64,000 bases of DNA, from positions 372,001 to 436,000 of the forward strand of contig NZ_CP141728.1 of assembly GCF_035621135.1 (NCBI RefSeq), read 5' to 3'. Shown here in pieces: positions 9,862 through 19,031 of this stretch. Position 1 is the first letter of the stretch; every line of letters starts with the position of its first letter. This DNA comes from Sinanaerobacter sp. ZZT-01 (GTDB lineage: Bacteria; Bacillota; Clostridia; Peptostreptococcales; Anaerovoracaceae). Under the pieces are notes generated by a model. It was not told the DNA's origin and did not search any database. It saw only the letters and a program-made list of their open reading frames with translations. Position numbers and translations under genes: made by a program.

Positions 9862-9879
9862 CCGAAGTCTATTACTTAC

Positions 9880-10345
9880 TTTTTCACTTTTATAACCAGT
9901 TAGATTGGGTAGTTCAAGGGGGCTGCAAATTGACCCCCACCCCCGACCATATAAAAAAATCAGCAACGCAGGGCAGAAATTGCTCTGCGTTTTCTTTGCC
10001 CGTAGAGAAAAATTGGGGAAGTTTCAGCCCATAGATAAATACAGGGTGAACGGGGGAAGGAATATGGTAAATACATCAGCTAGTTGGTCGCCAGCTATTT
10101 CCTCTGGCTGATGATTACACTGGTTCTGCTTAGAAGCTATCGTTACAAATGTAATACACTCTGCCTTGTATTCGCCTTTTGGTGTACTCTGTTACGCAGG
10201 TTCATGACTGAGGTCTTTATTGGATCGGTCGATCAGATAAATCAAAACGGAAAGCGCGCGGCTTTTCAGACTGCTGGCATATGCCTGTTTTTTTAGTTCA
10301 GCGTGCTTGGTTATCGTCAAAATACTCCTTACGCCGGGGCATTAC
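9880..10345 (-). pseudogene. Decayed copy of the ICE left edge and HTH gene
   Basis: Bases about 9880-10015 match 18341-18475 (shared core TAGTTCAAGGGGGCTGCAAA and the following GACCCCC-C-CCCCG). Bases about 10196-10345 match 18893-19036, which encode the N-terminus of the intact HTH protein (18375-19007), including ACGCCGGGG just upstream of its start. The middle (about 420 bases in the intact copy) is reduced to about 180 unrelated bases, and the frame is broken. Similarity is high but imperfect, so this is an old duplicate, not a fresh tandem repeat. The 656-base stretch 9862-10517 otherwise holds only hairpins and no convincing gene. Confidence 0.7.
9966..9993 (+). terminator. Terminator hairpin after the kinase operon
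   Basis: ACGCAGGGCA pairs with TGCTCTGCGT (one G-T pair, 5-base loop) and is followed by TTTCTTT. It lies inside the decayed ICE edge. The intact copy has a counterpart hairpin at 18428-18450 (AGCAGGG/CCCTGCT). Confidence 0.55.
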
Positions 10346-10460
10346 CATAGGAGGTTTTTTTACTTGAAGCTAAAGCTCTTTAAGCTTACCGGCATAGCCG
10401 GTAGTTTATTGTTCTGCCTTCACTTTGTTCAGTTAGAACCGCTGCTAAAGCTACAACGGA

Positions 10461-10504
10461 AAAAGGAATAAGCGAAGTGCCGATGCACCTCGCTTATTCC
10501 TTTT
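10461..10504 (-). terminator. Terminator of the 2305-residue surface protein gene
   Basis: AAAAGGAATAAGCG (10461-10474) pairs perfectly with CGCTTATTCCTTTT (10491-10504), with further pairing inside (GTGC/GCAC). The leftward transcript ends in a run of U. It starts 14 bases beyond the stop codon of the gene at 10518. Confidence 0.8.
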
Positions 10505-10517
10505 GGTTTCTTGCTCT

Positions 10518-13500
10518 TTACTTCTCCGGCACCCGCAGTACATCACCGGGGTGAATGATAGAGAACTGGCTTTTATTGTTCAGCCTCTCTAGTTCATCCA
10601 TAGTGCAGTTTAGCTTGCGGGCGATGCTCCAGAAACTGTCGCCCTTTTGTATGGTGTAGGCGGTATATCGGAGGTTCTTGGGTACATCCGATGTCACACC
10701 ATACTGGTCAAAGGTATAGGTCGAGCCATCAATCTCCTTTTTCCCGGTGACGGCCTTGCCGTTTTCGTAGTACATCCATTTACCGGAATCGTTCTCCGCC
10801 CAGCCCTGCATGGTATCGCTGGAAATCGCCAGCTCCACGAAGCGGCGCAGCACTGCCGAAACCTCGGCGCGGGTAGCTGTACCCTGCGGGTCGAACAAAT
10901 TGCTATTCTTGCCGCTGATCACACCTGCCATCTGCATCTGCTTTACTGCCTCCTTGGCGTAGGCATTGATTTTGATGCTGTCGGCAAAGGTATTTTCCAC
11001 ATGAACCTTCGGTAATGTAAATCCGATGATCTTTGCATAGTTCTGCATAATGACCGCCATCTGCTCACGGGTGATGGACTGGTCCGGGGCAAACCTTCCA
11101 TTGCCAACCCCGTTTACAATGTTGTTTTTGCTTGCCCACTCAATGTAGCCCATATAGTAGGCGTCACCTTTCACATCGGTGAAGCTGCTTTTTGTGTAGC
11201 CGCTCACATCGGCGTTTGCCAGCCGTCCGAGGGCGGTGACGAACATTCCTCTTGTCATGGCGGTGTTTGGACTGAAGGTGGTGGTGGAAGTGCCGCTGAA
11301 CAATCCGCGGCTTACCACAAACTCAATATCTTCCTTTGCCCAGTGGCCTGCAATGTCCGTAAATGCGGTGTTGGTCTGTTTATAGCCGACGCCGTAGGTG
11401 GAAAAATGGGAGGTAGAAAAACGCAGTACCTTTTCCACATGGTCATATACTGAGTTTATCAGCCAGTGTACCTTGCCCTTGGCATCCACATAGACCGCCT
11501 GCACATTACCTGCTTTTTCATTTACGCCCAGGATATAAGGGATACTGACCGATACGCTGCCTGCACCAAAGCTCTGGATCTGTTTACCACTACCGTAGTT
11601 GACTCTAAGCTCGAATACCGGGCGGCTGCCGATGGCTTTTTTCGCATCCCCGGTCAGCTTACCGCTGCCCATGCGGGTGGCTGTGATGTTGACATCGGAT
11701 TTTGCCTGTTTGTTGATTTCCTGTATGGTCGCCAAATCCATGCCGATTCGGATGTCGGGGTTATCCACCACCACAATGACACTAACGATATTGTTACCGA
11801 TGATGGTGTCCTGTACGGACTTTGGCAGGTTGACGGTAACACTGGATGCGGCCCTGTTGCCGGTGTTCACTCGAAGCACCACCGTGATGCCGTTTTGCTC
11901 AGTGCCGTTTTTCCTCGCTTCCGCCATAGCGTTCTCGAAAGCGTCGGTTACAGCTTTAGCAGTGATGTTCACTGTGACATTGCCATTGCCGTCCACCGTA
12001 CCAGAAACCTTGATTTCTCCCTGTGTGGGGGAATTCGGCTTGTCGGCTGCGGGCGGGGTGACGATGACGGAGCTGCTATCTGAGGAGTTCCCACCACCAG
12101 ATGGCCTATTTCTAATTGTCAATGTCCCTGTGATATAAGTGATGGTGCTATTGTAGTTACTACTATCGGGCGCAACCGCATCGGTGGCGATTATCGTGTA
12201 AGTTCCGGTCTTGCTCATATCCGGAGTTGTGGTATAGGCAAGCGTCGGCGTAGTATTTAGTGTTTCACCACTTGCAAGCCCGGTCACGGTGTAATCCGAT
12301 TCGCCAAATGTAGGGGCTGTACCACCCACATAGGCGATCTTGTCTTTTGCAGTTATGGTAACTGTTGCAGGACTGATGATGAATGGAATTTCAATCTCGC
12401 CCATAAAATCCGCATTGCTGTCTGGAATTTTAACGGTCAGAGTATAGTTCCCAGCATCTTTGGGTGCAGAACCGCTCGACCAAACATATTGATAGGTGCC
12501 AATGTACCCCTGCGCATTGGCGGGTGTACCGGTATAGGCGATTGCTGTGCCGTCATAGACCTTATTCGCCACCGTCACGCCGGTGATGGTCACGGGCGTT
12601 TTATTAACCAGTGTCACCACCACGTCAACAACGACATCTTTGTAGTTCTGCATGGTGGCAGTCACCGGAATGATGGCGGTTTGCCCTATGTCACCGGCAT
12701 TCGTGGAGAACTTGATGCCAGTGGCAGTACCCTGCACCGTGCCGCTGACGATGGCGGTGTCACCTGCCACCGTCCCGGCGGTAAAGGTCGTTGTTCCACG
12801 GTCGTCGGGTAAACCGGTGATGTTTACGGTCACATTGGTGTGCGCCGCGCTGTAAAGCAGGCTCTTGTTGACAGGGTCCACCGATGAAAAGTCAGCTTTT
12901 CCGATGGTCATGCCTGAAATGGACAGCACATCACTCAACAGGGAGTAGTTCTTCGCTGTGGCGCTGTTTGCAAGCGTAACTGTAGCGGTTACAGTCTTGT
13001 TGTCGCCCGCGTCGGCGCTGTTATACCGCGCGCCCGTGACGGTGTAATCCACGCTGATCGCCAGCGTTTCGGTGGGCTGTAAACCGTCAAAGCTAACGTT
13101 GGCAACCTCTGCGGTGATGGTACTGTCGTAGAATTTAGGATTGATCACGGCACTCGAAATCGTGAGCGGCGCCTTGCCGATGGTATAAGTCGCCGTTTTT
13201 ATACCTTTGAAGCTGCCAATGCCGGTCAGGGTCAGCGTCACCTCTCCGGCGTTTATCCCTGCGCTGGCGCTGGCGCCGTCCGTGCTGGTGATTGAAACGG
13301 TATAATCCGTGTTCTTCGTCAGCGTTTCGCCGTCAAAGGTGACGGTCAGGGTTGGGATTTGCTCACTGCCGTTATAGGTGAGGGGGGCGCTCGTGCCCAC
13401 CGTGGCGTACTGAATGTCCCGCGCGCTCATGTACAGCCCGCCGTCGCCGTTTTGCCCCGCAAGCCCTTTTAGCGTGGGCAGCTTGCCGTCTTCGAATGTC

Positions 13501-16500
13501 CAAACGTTGCTGTCCCACGCGGCAGTATTCCAATTGCCCGCAGTCGTCCAAAAGCTGCCGCTAAATAGTGTCTCTGAGGTTACGTCCTCGCCGTCTTTTG
13601 CATTTAGACCCTCATTTGCCCATGTGCCGGGTATGCGGCTGAAGGCGTAGTTGTTATATAAGAAATAGGGGGCGAAGCAATTTCCCACCACGCGCCCGCT
13701 ATAACTTGAACTACTGACCGAGGGGTTCAGCGCGGCGCAGTTTTGCACCGTGCCTTTGAGAAGAGTTCCCATCACGCCGCCAATAGAGTCAGCATTTTTT
13801 GTAGAGCTGACGCTGCTGGTGCTGTAGCAGTTTTGCACCGTGCCAGAAACAATTCCCACCACACCGCCAATATAGTTGTAAAATTCCACAGAGCTGACGC
13901 TGACGCTGCCGGTGCTGTAGCAGTTTTGCATTGTGCCGCCCTCTCCAACAACGCTCGCCACGCCGCCGACGGCGGCGGCCGGATTAGTTGCGGAAATATT
14001 GCCGCTGACATAGCAGCTTTGCATCGTGCCAAAAACCCATCCCGCCATGCCGCCGGTGTTGCCTATGCCGCTGACACTGCCGCTGACATAGCAGTTTTCC
14101 ACCGTGCCGTAAATCCGCCCCGCCAAACCGCCGCCGCTGAAGATACCGGAGATATTTACGTTTGCCACGCCGAGGTTTTTCACACTGCCAACACCGATAT
14201 AGCCGAACAGACCCTGATAATGGGCGCTGCGGGTAATGTAAAGCCCTGTGATTTGGTAGTCTCCGCCGTTAAAAATTCCATTAAACGGCTTGTGTTCATC
14301 TGTACCGATGGGAATCCACCCCTTGCCGCCATCGTAGCCTGCGCCATAGTCGGAAAGGTCAAGGTTATTCACAAGCTTATAATACCTTCCTGCATCCGCA
14401 TAAGGCGAGATTCCCGCATTCACAAGCTCTGCCAGCTTGGCAAGGTCCGCGGCGGTTTTGATGAGGTAGGGATCGCCCTCGCTGGTGCCCGCGCCCTCAA
14501 AGGGGCTTGCGCCCGCCGGGCGCAGATGAGCGGGCATGGAAGCGTCCTGCCCCGCAATGCCCTTGAGTATGGGCAGCTTGCCGGGTTCGATGTCCCAGAT
14601 GGTGGTGTCCCAATCCGCCGTGAAGCCGGAAGCTGTCGTCCAGAAGCCTGCCGCCGCGATTTCGGCGGCGGTTTTGGGTGCGCCGTTATGATCTGTCAGC
14701 GTGCCTCCGGACACCGTAGCACCATTGACCGTCATACCGCCAAAGGCGATATTGCCCGAAAGAGTATTGCTGTCAAAAATTCCTGCCACGCGACGCACAC
14801 CGGTGGAGGCTCCGGAAACTGATGGATTAAGCGCAGCGCAGTTTTGCACGGTGGAAGCGTAAACAACTCCCACCACACCACCAATACCACCATTACCGGC
14901 GATGCCAGCGACACTGCCGATGCTGTAACAGTTCTTTACCGTGCCAAAGTTAATTCTCCCGATTACACCGCCGCTCCCATTGGTGCTCGTGCTTGTCAGG
15001 CTTACCGCACTGTAGCAGTTTTGCACGGTGGAAGCGTGAACATGCCCCACCACGCCACCGATGTAGTCTGCACCGCTCATAATGCCGCTTACGAAACAAC
15101 CTTGCACCATGCCCCCCTCATACACAGATCCTGTCACGCCCCCGACGCTTTGACCGCCTTTGATGCTTACATTTTGCAGTGCTAAATTATTTGCCGTGCC
15201 TCGGCTAATGCTTCCAAACAATCCAACATGAGATTGCCCGCTTTGGTTGATATACAGCTCTGTAATGGTTTTACCGTTACCATCAAAAATACCCTTGAAT
15301 GGTTGTTCATACGTGTTGCCAATGGGCGTCCAACCCTTGCCGTCGTCATAATCTTTACCATAGGCAGAAAGATCGAGGTTGTTCATCAGCTTATAGTGTG
15401 CAGCGTTATAGCTCGCGTTCCCCTCGTTTACAAGCTCCGCCAGCTTAGCGAGCTGGGCGGGGGTGTTGATTTGATATGGGTTTTCGCTGGTGCCGGCGCC
15501 GAAGAAATTCGGGTCGCTGCCATTCACTAGATACTCTGGCATCTCCACCGCCGCGCCGAAGCCGGGCAGCTTGCCAGTTTCGTATGTCCATGCCGTATCA
15601 TTGCCGAACAACTCTTCAAAGAAGCCTGCGGCACTGATGTCGGCGGCGGTTTTGGGTTCGCCGTCCATCTGATCCGCACCCTCGGCAGGAGGGATGATGT
15701 AGCCATACTTTGTTACCGTCATGCCGCCAAAGGCGATATTGCCCGAAAGCTGGCTGTTGCCCACGGGGAACTCCGCAGGCCAGCTCCCAACCACACGCCC
15801 GACACGGTCTCTGCCACTGACAGCGGGGTTGAGTGCCGCGCAGTTTTGCATTCTGCTTTCCCCAACAAGATACCCTGTTAAGCCGCCCGTATAGGTTGAA
15901 GATGCGCTGGAGCTGCCGCTGACGTTGCCGGTGGCATAGCAGTTTATCACCGTGCTGTCGTAAACGCCCCCTGTCAAGCCGCCGATCATAAAGGAGAAGG
16001 TGCCGGAGGCGCCGTCGATGCTGACAGTGGAGTAGCAGTTTTGCACCGTACTGTTTTCAAAAACAACACCCAGCACGCCGCCGACATAAATGTTGCCGCC
16101 AACACTGCCTGTCGTATAGCAGTTTTGCACCGTGCCGCCGCGAACCTCTCCCGCCACACCGCCGGCATAGCCCTTGGCCCTAATCTCGGTATTTTCAATG
16201 CCGAGATTTTCCACCAAGGCTCCAACGCCCATAGACCCAAACAGGCCTTGATACTCGCCGTCGGCGCGGTTGATGGTCAGATTGCTGATCTTGTGCCCGC
16301 CGCCGTCAAAGGCGCTTCTAAATTTATTGTCCTTGTTGCCGATAGGCTCCCAGCCCTCGCCTTTTGTGTAAGCCGAGAGGTCGATGTCGTTCGTCATTTT
16401 AAGGCTAACCTTTGCGCCTGCGTTGTTGAACAAAAACAGCTCCAAGCCGTTCTCCCGCGCATTCACCAGCGTGGCGATTTCGGCAAGCTGCGCAGCCGTG

Positions 16501-17435
16501 GTGATTTCAAGCGGGCTGTCCGTTGTACCTCCGCCTGCCATGCGCGCCACCATACGCCCCGCGCTGACGGGGATAAACACTGTTATGCGGGGCAGTTCCA
16601 CGCCGTCTGCAAGGACGTAACCCTCACCCAAAACAGCGGTGAACACATAGAGCCCCCGCTGGGGATATTGCTCGTCATAGTCGTGGTCGGCCTCCCAAGT
16701 CACCGGGATTTGAGCCGCTTCGCTACCAACCGTGCCGCCCACCGCTTCCGGGAATTCCGGTTCGGTGGTATTCTGCCAACGGATTTCATCCGTCAAATCG
16801 TCAAAGGCCGTCACCGTGCCGGTAATAACCGCTGCGCCTACCGTTACAGTGATTGTCGGTTTTTCCACGCCGCTGGCTATGCTAATCCCCTCCGGCAGTT
16901 CAGGCATAAATATGTATTCGCCCGCTGTTTCGCCGTCGTATGCCGGAAAGGAAACCCATGTTACAGGCAGGGGAACGGTAATTTCATCCACGCTGGCCAC
17001 GGTTTTCTCCATTGGTTCAGCTTCAAAGTAATCCCCATCTTCTTGTGCATCGGAGGGGGAGGCGATTTGGGCCTCTGCTCCAGCTTCGGTATCACCTTTT
17101 TTATCCATGCCAATTGCTGATCCGCTTACCGTATCAACGCTATCCAACTTCGCATCAGTTTCTCCGGAGTCCAACACCGTTTCTTCGTCTAAAACTGCAA
17201 GCCGGATAGTCGCCGTTAGGATTTTTGGCAATTTCAAATCTGATTCGTTTGTAGCAAGCGACACGCTCCGCATTGAGCTGTCTGCTCTCAGCACCTCAAA
17301 AGCAATAATCTCGCCGCTTGTGCCAATGGGGAATGTACTTGTTTCAGCGAACGCCGAGACAGGCATCATACCCACAACCATGATGGCGGACAGCATCATG
17401 GCCATAATTCTTTGCTTTGTTTTGTGTCTGCTCAT
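10518..17435 (-). CDS. 2305-residue surface protein with GLUG repeats, YDG/MBG-like, SLH and LysM domains
   Basis: A signal peptide (about 1-31, ending VSAFA) is followed by Ig-like beta regions (to about 300). Three large blocks of GLUG-type repeats (about 315-535, 655-880 and 988-1245; motif GGVxGxVxxGTVQNCYSTGSV) each open with a TAAQLAxLAxLVN header. Then come YDG/MBG-like beta domains (about 1340-1760), a variable region, three SLH domains (about 2025, 2085 and 2148), a cell-wall-binding repeat (GKWMYYENGKAVTG, about 2208) and a C-terminal LysM (about 2258-2303, YTIQKGDSFWSIARKL). SLH domains bind pyruvylated wall polymers and LysM binds peptidoglycan, so it should sit on the outer cell wall as an adhesin-like protein. 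It is divergent from a TetR regulator. Confidence 0.88.
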   Translation of the reverse strand: MSRHKTKQRIMAMMLSAIMVVGMMPVSAFAETSTFPIGTSGEIIAFEVLRADSSMRSVSLATNESDLKLPKILTATIRLAVLDEETVLDSGETDAKLDSVDTVSGSAIGMDKKGDTEAGAEAQIASPSDAQEDGDYFEAEPMEKTVASVDEITVPLPVTWVSFPAYDGETAGEYIFMPELPEGISIASGVEKPTITVTVGAAVITGTVTAFDDLTDEIRWQNTTEPEFPEAVGGTVGSEAAQIPVTWEADHDYDEQYPQRGLYVFTAVLGEGYVLADGVELPRITVFIPVSAGRMVARMAGGGTTDSPLEITTAAQLAEIATLVNARENGLELFLFNNAGAKVSLKMTNDIDLSAYTKGEGWEPIGNKDNKFRSAFDGGGHKISNLTINRADGEYQGLFGSMGVGALVENLGIENTEIRAKGYAGGVAGEVRGGTVQNCYTTGSVGGNIYVGGVLGVVFENSTVQNCYSTVSIDGASGTFSFMIGGLTGGVYDSTVINCYATGNVSGSSSASSTYTGGLTGYLVGESRMQNCAALNPAVSGRDRVGRVVGSWPAEFPVGNSQLSGNIAFGGMTVTKYGYIIPPAEGADQMDGEPKTAADISAAGFFEELFGNDTAWTYETGKLPGFGAAVEMPEYLVNGSDPNFFGAGTSENPYQINTPAQLAKLAELVNEGNASYNAAHYKLMNNLDLSAYGKDYDDGKGWTPIGNTYEQPFKGIFDGNGKTITELYINQSGQSHVGLFGSISRGTANNLALQNVSIKGGQSVGGVTGSVYEGGMVQGCFVSGIMSGADYIGGVVGHVHASTVQNCYSAVSLTSTSTNGSGGVIGRINFGTVKNCYSIGSVAGIAGNGGIGGVVGVVYASTVQNCAALNPSVSGASTGVRRVAGIFDSNTLSGNIAFGGMTVNGATVSGGTLTDHNGAPKTAAEIAAAGFWTTASGFTADWDTTIWDIEPGKLPILKGIAGQDASMPAHLRPAGASPFEGAGTSEGDPYLIKTAADLAKLAELVNAGISPYADAGRYYKLVNNLDLSDYGAGYDGGKGWIPIGTDEHKPFNGIFNGGDYQITGLYITRSAHYQGLFGYIGVGSVKNLGVANVNISGIFSGGGLAGRIYGTVENCYVSGSVSGIGNTGGMAGWVFGTMQSCYVSGNISATNPAAAVGGVASVVGEGGTMQNCYSTGSVSVSSVEFYNYIGGVVGIVSGTVQNCYSTSSVSSTKNADSIGGVMGTLLKGTVQNCAALNPSVSSSSYSGRVVGNCFAPYFLYNNYAFSRIPGTWANEGLNAKDGEDVTSETLFSGSFWTTAGNWNTAAWDSNVWTFEDGKLPTLKGLAGQNGDGGLYMSARDIQYATVGTSAPLTYNGSEQIPTLTVTFDGETLTKNTDYTVSITSTDGASASAGINAGEVTLTLTGIGSFKGIKTATYTIGKAPLTISSAVINPKFYDSTITAEVANVSFDGLQPTETLAISVDYTVTGARYNSADAGDNKTVTATVTLANSATAKNYSLLSDVLSISGMTIGKADFSSVDPVNKSLLYSAAHTNVTVNITGLPDDRGTTTFTAGTVAGDTAIVSGTVQGTATGIKFSTNAGDIGQTAIIPVTATMQNYKDVVVDVVVTLVNKTPVTITGVTVANKVYDGTAIAYTGTPANAQGYIGTYQYVWSSGSAPKDAGNYTLTVKIPDSNADFMGEIEIPFIISPATVTITAKDKIAYVGGTAPTFGESDYTVTGLASGETLNTTPTLAYTTTPDMSKTGTYTIIATDAVAPDSSNYNSTITYITGTLTIRNRPSGGGNSSDSSSVIVTPPAADKPNSPTQGEIKVSGTVDGNGNVTVNITAKAVTDAFENAMAEARKNGTEQNGITVVLRVNTGNRAASSVTVNLPKSVQDTIIGNNIVSVIVVVDNPDIRIGMDLATIQEINKQAKSDVNITATRMGSGKLTGDAKKAIGSRPVFELRVNYGSGKQIQSFGAGSVSVSIPYILGVNEKAGNVQAVYVDAKGKVHWLINSVYDHVEKVLRFSTSHFSTYGVGYKQTNTAFTDIAGHWAKEDIEFVVSRGLFSGTSTTTFSPNTAMTRGMFVTALGRLANADVSGYTKSSFTDVKGDAYYMGYIEWASKNNIVNGVGNGRFAPDQSITREQMAVIMQNYAKIIGFTLPKVHVENTFADSIKINAYAKEAVKQMQMAGVISGKNSNLFDPQGTATRAEVSAVLRRFVELAISSDTMQGWAENDSGKWMYYENGKAVTGKKEIDGSTYTFDQYGVTSDVPKNLRYTAYTIQKGDSFWSIARKLNCTMDELERLNNKSQFSIIHPGDVLRVPEK

Positions 17436-17587
17436 ACCATTTCCTCCACTTCATATTTTGAAAACTCATCGTAATGTTCAATTAACCGCATACTTTGTCA
17501 GGCAGAATTCTAAGAAAGACAACGATTTCGCTCAAATACTTGAATTTGAGATTGACAGATGATATACTACATATAAAAACCATGTTC

Positions 17588-17603
17588 ACTAAACTCATTT
17601 AGT
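17588..17603. promoter_or_regulatory. Candidate TetR operator
   Basis: ACTAAA-CTCA-TTTAGT is a perfect inverted repeat in the 224-base region between the surface protein gene and the TetR gene. TetR-family regulators commonly bind such palindromes in the divergent intergenic region. A TTGACA at 17552-17557 lies upstream but has no well-spaced -10 partner. Confidence 0.4.
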
Positions 17604-17659
17604 AATTTATATTTATTATACTTAATTTTTTTGAAAAAATCAATAGAGGAGCAGAAAAT

Positions 17660-18283
17660 ATGAGAGAGAAAAAGCTCGACAAGCGGAAGGCGCAGGGGGC
17701 GGAAACGAAAAAGAAGCTATATGAGATTGCAGAAAGGTTATTTACAGAGAGCAATTTTTCCGATGTTAACGTAGAGGACATAACCGACGAGGCCGGTATC
17801 ACAAAAGGCGCTTTTTATGTACACTTCGAATCCAAGGATGCGCTGATTGCTATTTTAATTGCAGATCATGCCGCGAGGGCAGATGTTCATTACAAAACCT
17901 TTTTGGAATCGCTACCCGATGATATGCCTTCTTCATTGGTGCTGCTTGCTTTAGCAGAAAGAATTGCAGATACGCTTGCCAATACGTTCGGCTGCAAAAA
18001 TATGACAAAGATTTATCAGATGCTACTCTCTGGAACGGCAGGTACGGAAGCAGTCAAGGGGTACGGACGGGAGCTTTATGCATTGGTTTACAGCATTTTA
18101 GAAAAAGGCCTTCGCAGCGGGGAATTTACATCGTCCTTGCCGCCGGAAACGCTCTCCCGGCATTTTGTAATGGCGATACGGGGTGTTAGCTATGAATGGT
18201 GTGTTCGCTATCCCGACTTTGATTTGAGAGAGCAGGCGATGGAGCATATTCGGCTACTGATAGAAGGAATCCAACCCCATTAA
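17660..18283 (+). CDS. TetR/AcrR-family transcriptional regulator
   Basis: This 207-residue protein has an N-terminal TetR helix-turn-helix (about 18-65): ETKKKLYEIAERLFTESNFSDVNVEDITDEAGITKGAFYVHFESKDALI. The C-terminal ligand domain is all-helical and has no recognised specificity. The ATG follows GAGGAG. It is divergent from the 2305-residue surface protein gene and probably controls it or a downstream gene that is now missing: directly after the stop there is a strong ribosome-binding site with an 8-codon gene stub (18308-18334). Confidence 0.88.
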   Translation: MREKKLDKRKAQGAETKKKLYEIAERLFTESNFSDVNVEDITDEAGITKGAFYVHFESKDALIAILIADHAARADVHYKTFLESLPDDMPSSLVLLALAERIADTLANTFGCKNMTKIYQMLLSGTAGTEAVKGYGRELYALVYSILEKGLRSGEFTSSLPPETLSRHFVMAIRGVSYEWCVRYPDFDLREQAMEHIRLLIEGIQPH

Positions 18284-18307
18284 CTATTCAAAAGGAGGAT
18301 AAATTGC

Positions 18308-18334
18308 ATGGACATCATCAAACGAAAAAGATAA
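18308..18334 (+). pseudogene. Eight-codon stub of a truncated gene after tetR
   Basis: AAAGGAGGATAAATTGC precedes ATG and the codons MDIIKRKR, then TAA. Homology to the decayed copy of the ICE edge starts within about 10 bases of this stop (about 18341). The layout, an excellent ribosome-binding site followed almost at once by a stop at a mosaic junction, suggests that the second gene of the tetR operon was cut off when the element edge arrived here. Confidence 0.5.
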
Positions 18335-18374
18335 AACTTATTTTCCGCTATTTATACCAGTTCACTTGAGTAGT

Positions 18375-19007
18375 TCAAGGGGGCTGCAAAATGACCCCCG
18401 CCCCCGTCCACGGAAAATCAGATGAAAAGCAGGGTCGAGATTTCCCTGCTATTTCTCTCATTCTTTCCGATAAATAACGGAGAGGCAGCGTTCCGAATGT
18501 ATCAAGATGAATGGGGATGGAGGTCTTTTTCGTTGTCGAGCGTGCGGCTGAGGCAAACTCGTTTCTTGCCGCTTCCGCTGTTTGCTTCTCCTGTTTTTCA
18601 CCTTTCAAGGTATCAAAGGTAATGTGAACTGCTACGGTCTTATTATCGCCTATCCCTGATTCTGGAGTTACAGGCGCTATGTAATCCTCATATGCGAGGG
18701 TATTGTCATTGTCGGGCGTGGGCATCTGCTCTACAAAAAGCAGGATATACAGGTTAGAGCTTTGCCCACGGTTTCTTTCACGGAAACGTGCTTCCCTTTG
18801 AATGTAGCCTGCGTCAGCCAGCTCCTTTAGGGCACGCTTTACCGTAGATACAGATATATGAAGCTGCTCGGCCATTGTCGGAATAGCCGGAAAACAGGTC
18901 AGGTCTTTATTTGATCGGTCAATCAGGTAAATCAATACAGAAAGCGCACGGCTTTTCAAATCGCTGGCATACGCTTGTTGTTTCAGCTCCGCTTGCTTGG
19001 TCATCAT
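18375..19007 (-). CDS. Helix-turn-helix protein at the left edge of the ICE
   Basis: This 210-residue protein starts at ATG 19007, 6 bases after GGAGG. Residues about 10-85 form a winged helix-turn-helix (SRALSVLIYLIDRSNKDLTCFPAIPTMAEQLHISVSTVKRALKELADAGYIQRE). The rest is polar and poorly structured. The last residues (WTGAGVILQPP) are encoded by the G/C-run segment that is also kept in the decayed copy at 9.9 kb. Proteins of this kind head the conjugation operons of clostridial elements and may act as regulator or replication accessory factor; the exact role is inferred. A plus-strand hairpin (18428-18450) lies in its 3' end. Confidence 0.7.
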   Translation of the reverse strand: MMTKQAELKQQAYASDLKSRALSVLIYLIDRSNKDLTCFPAIPTMAEQLHISVSTVKRALKELADAGYIQREARFRERNRGQSSNLYILLFVEQMPTPDNDNTLAYEDYIAPVTPESGIGDNKTVAVHITFDTLKGEKQEKQTAEAARNEFASAARSTTKKTSIPIHLDTFGTLPLRYLSERMREIAGKSRPCFSSDFPWTGAGVILQPP

Positions 19008-19031
19008 CAAAATCCTCCTTACGCCGGGGTG

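Noticed and set aside
10143-10154. TTACAAATGTAA, similar to a BlaI/MecI operator.
   Set aside because: There is no BlaI-type gene or promoter next to it, and a 12-base match of this kind can arise by chance.
10064-10296. Short plus-strand open frames and a hydrophobic stretch (WLMITLVLLRSYRY) that recall the start of a membrane sensor protein.
   Set aside because: They lie in the decayed ICE edge, lack a consistent frame, and the right half is the antisense of the HTH gene remnant.
11466-12138. Plus-strand frames of 180-205 codons inside the SLH/LysM gene.
   Set aside because: No ribosome-binding site and no recognisable domain; they mirror the codon pattern of the minus-strand gene.
9880-18345. 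Reading the repeated ICE edges as attL/attR of the present element.
   Set aside because: Both copies have the same orientation and contain gene sequence, no integrase was seen, and the right end of the element is outside the window.
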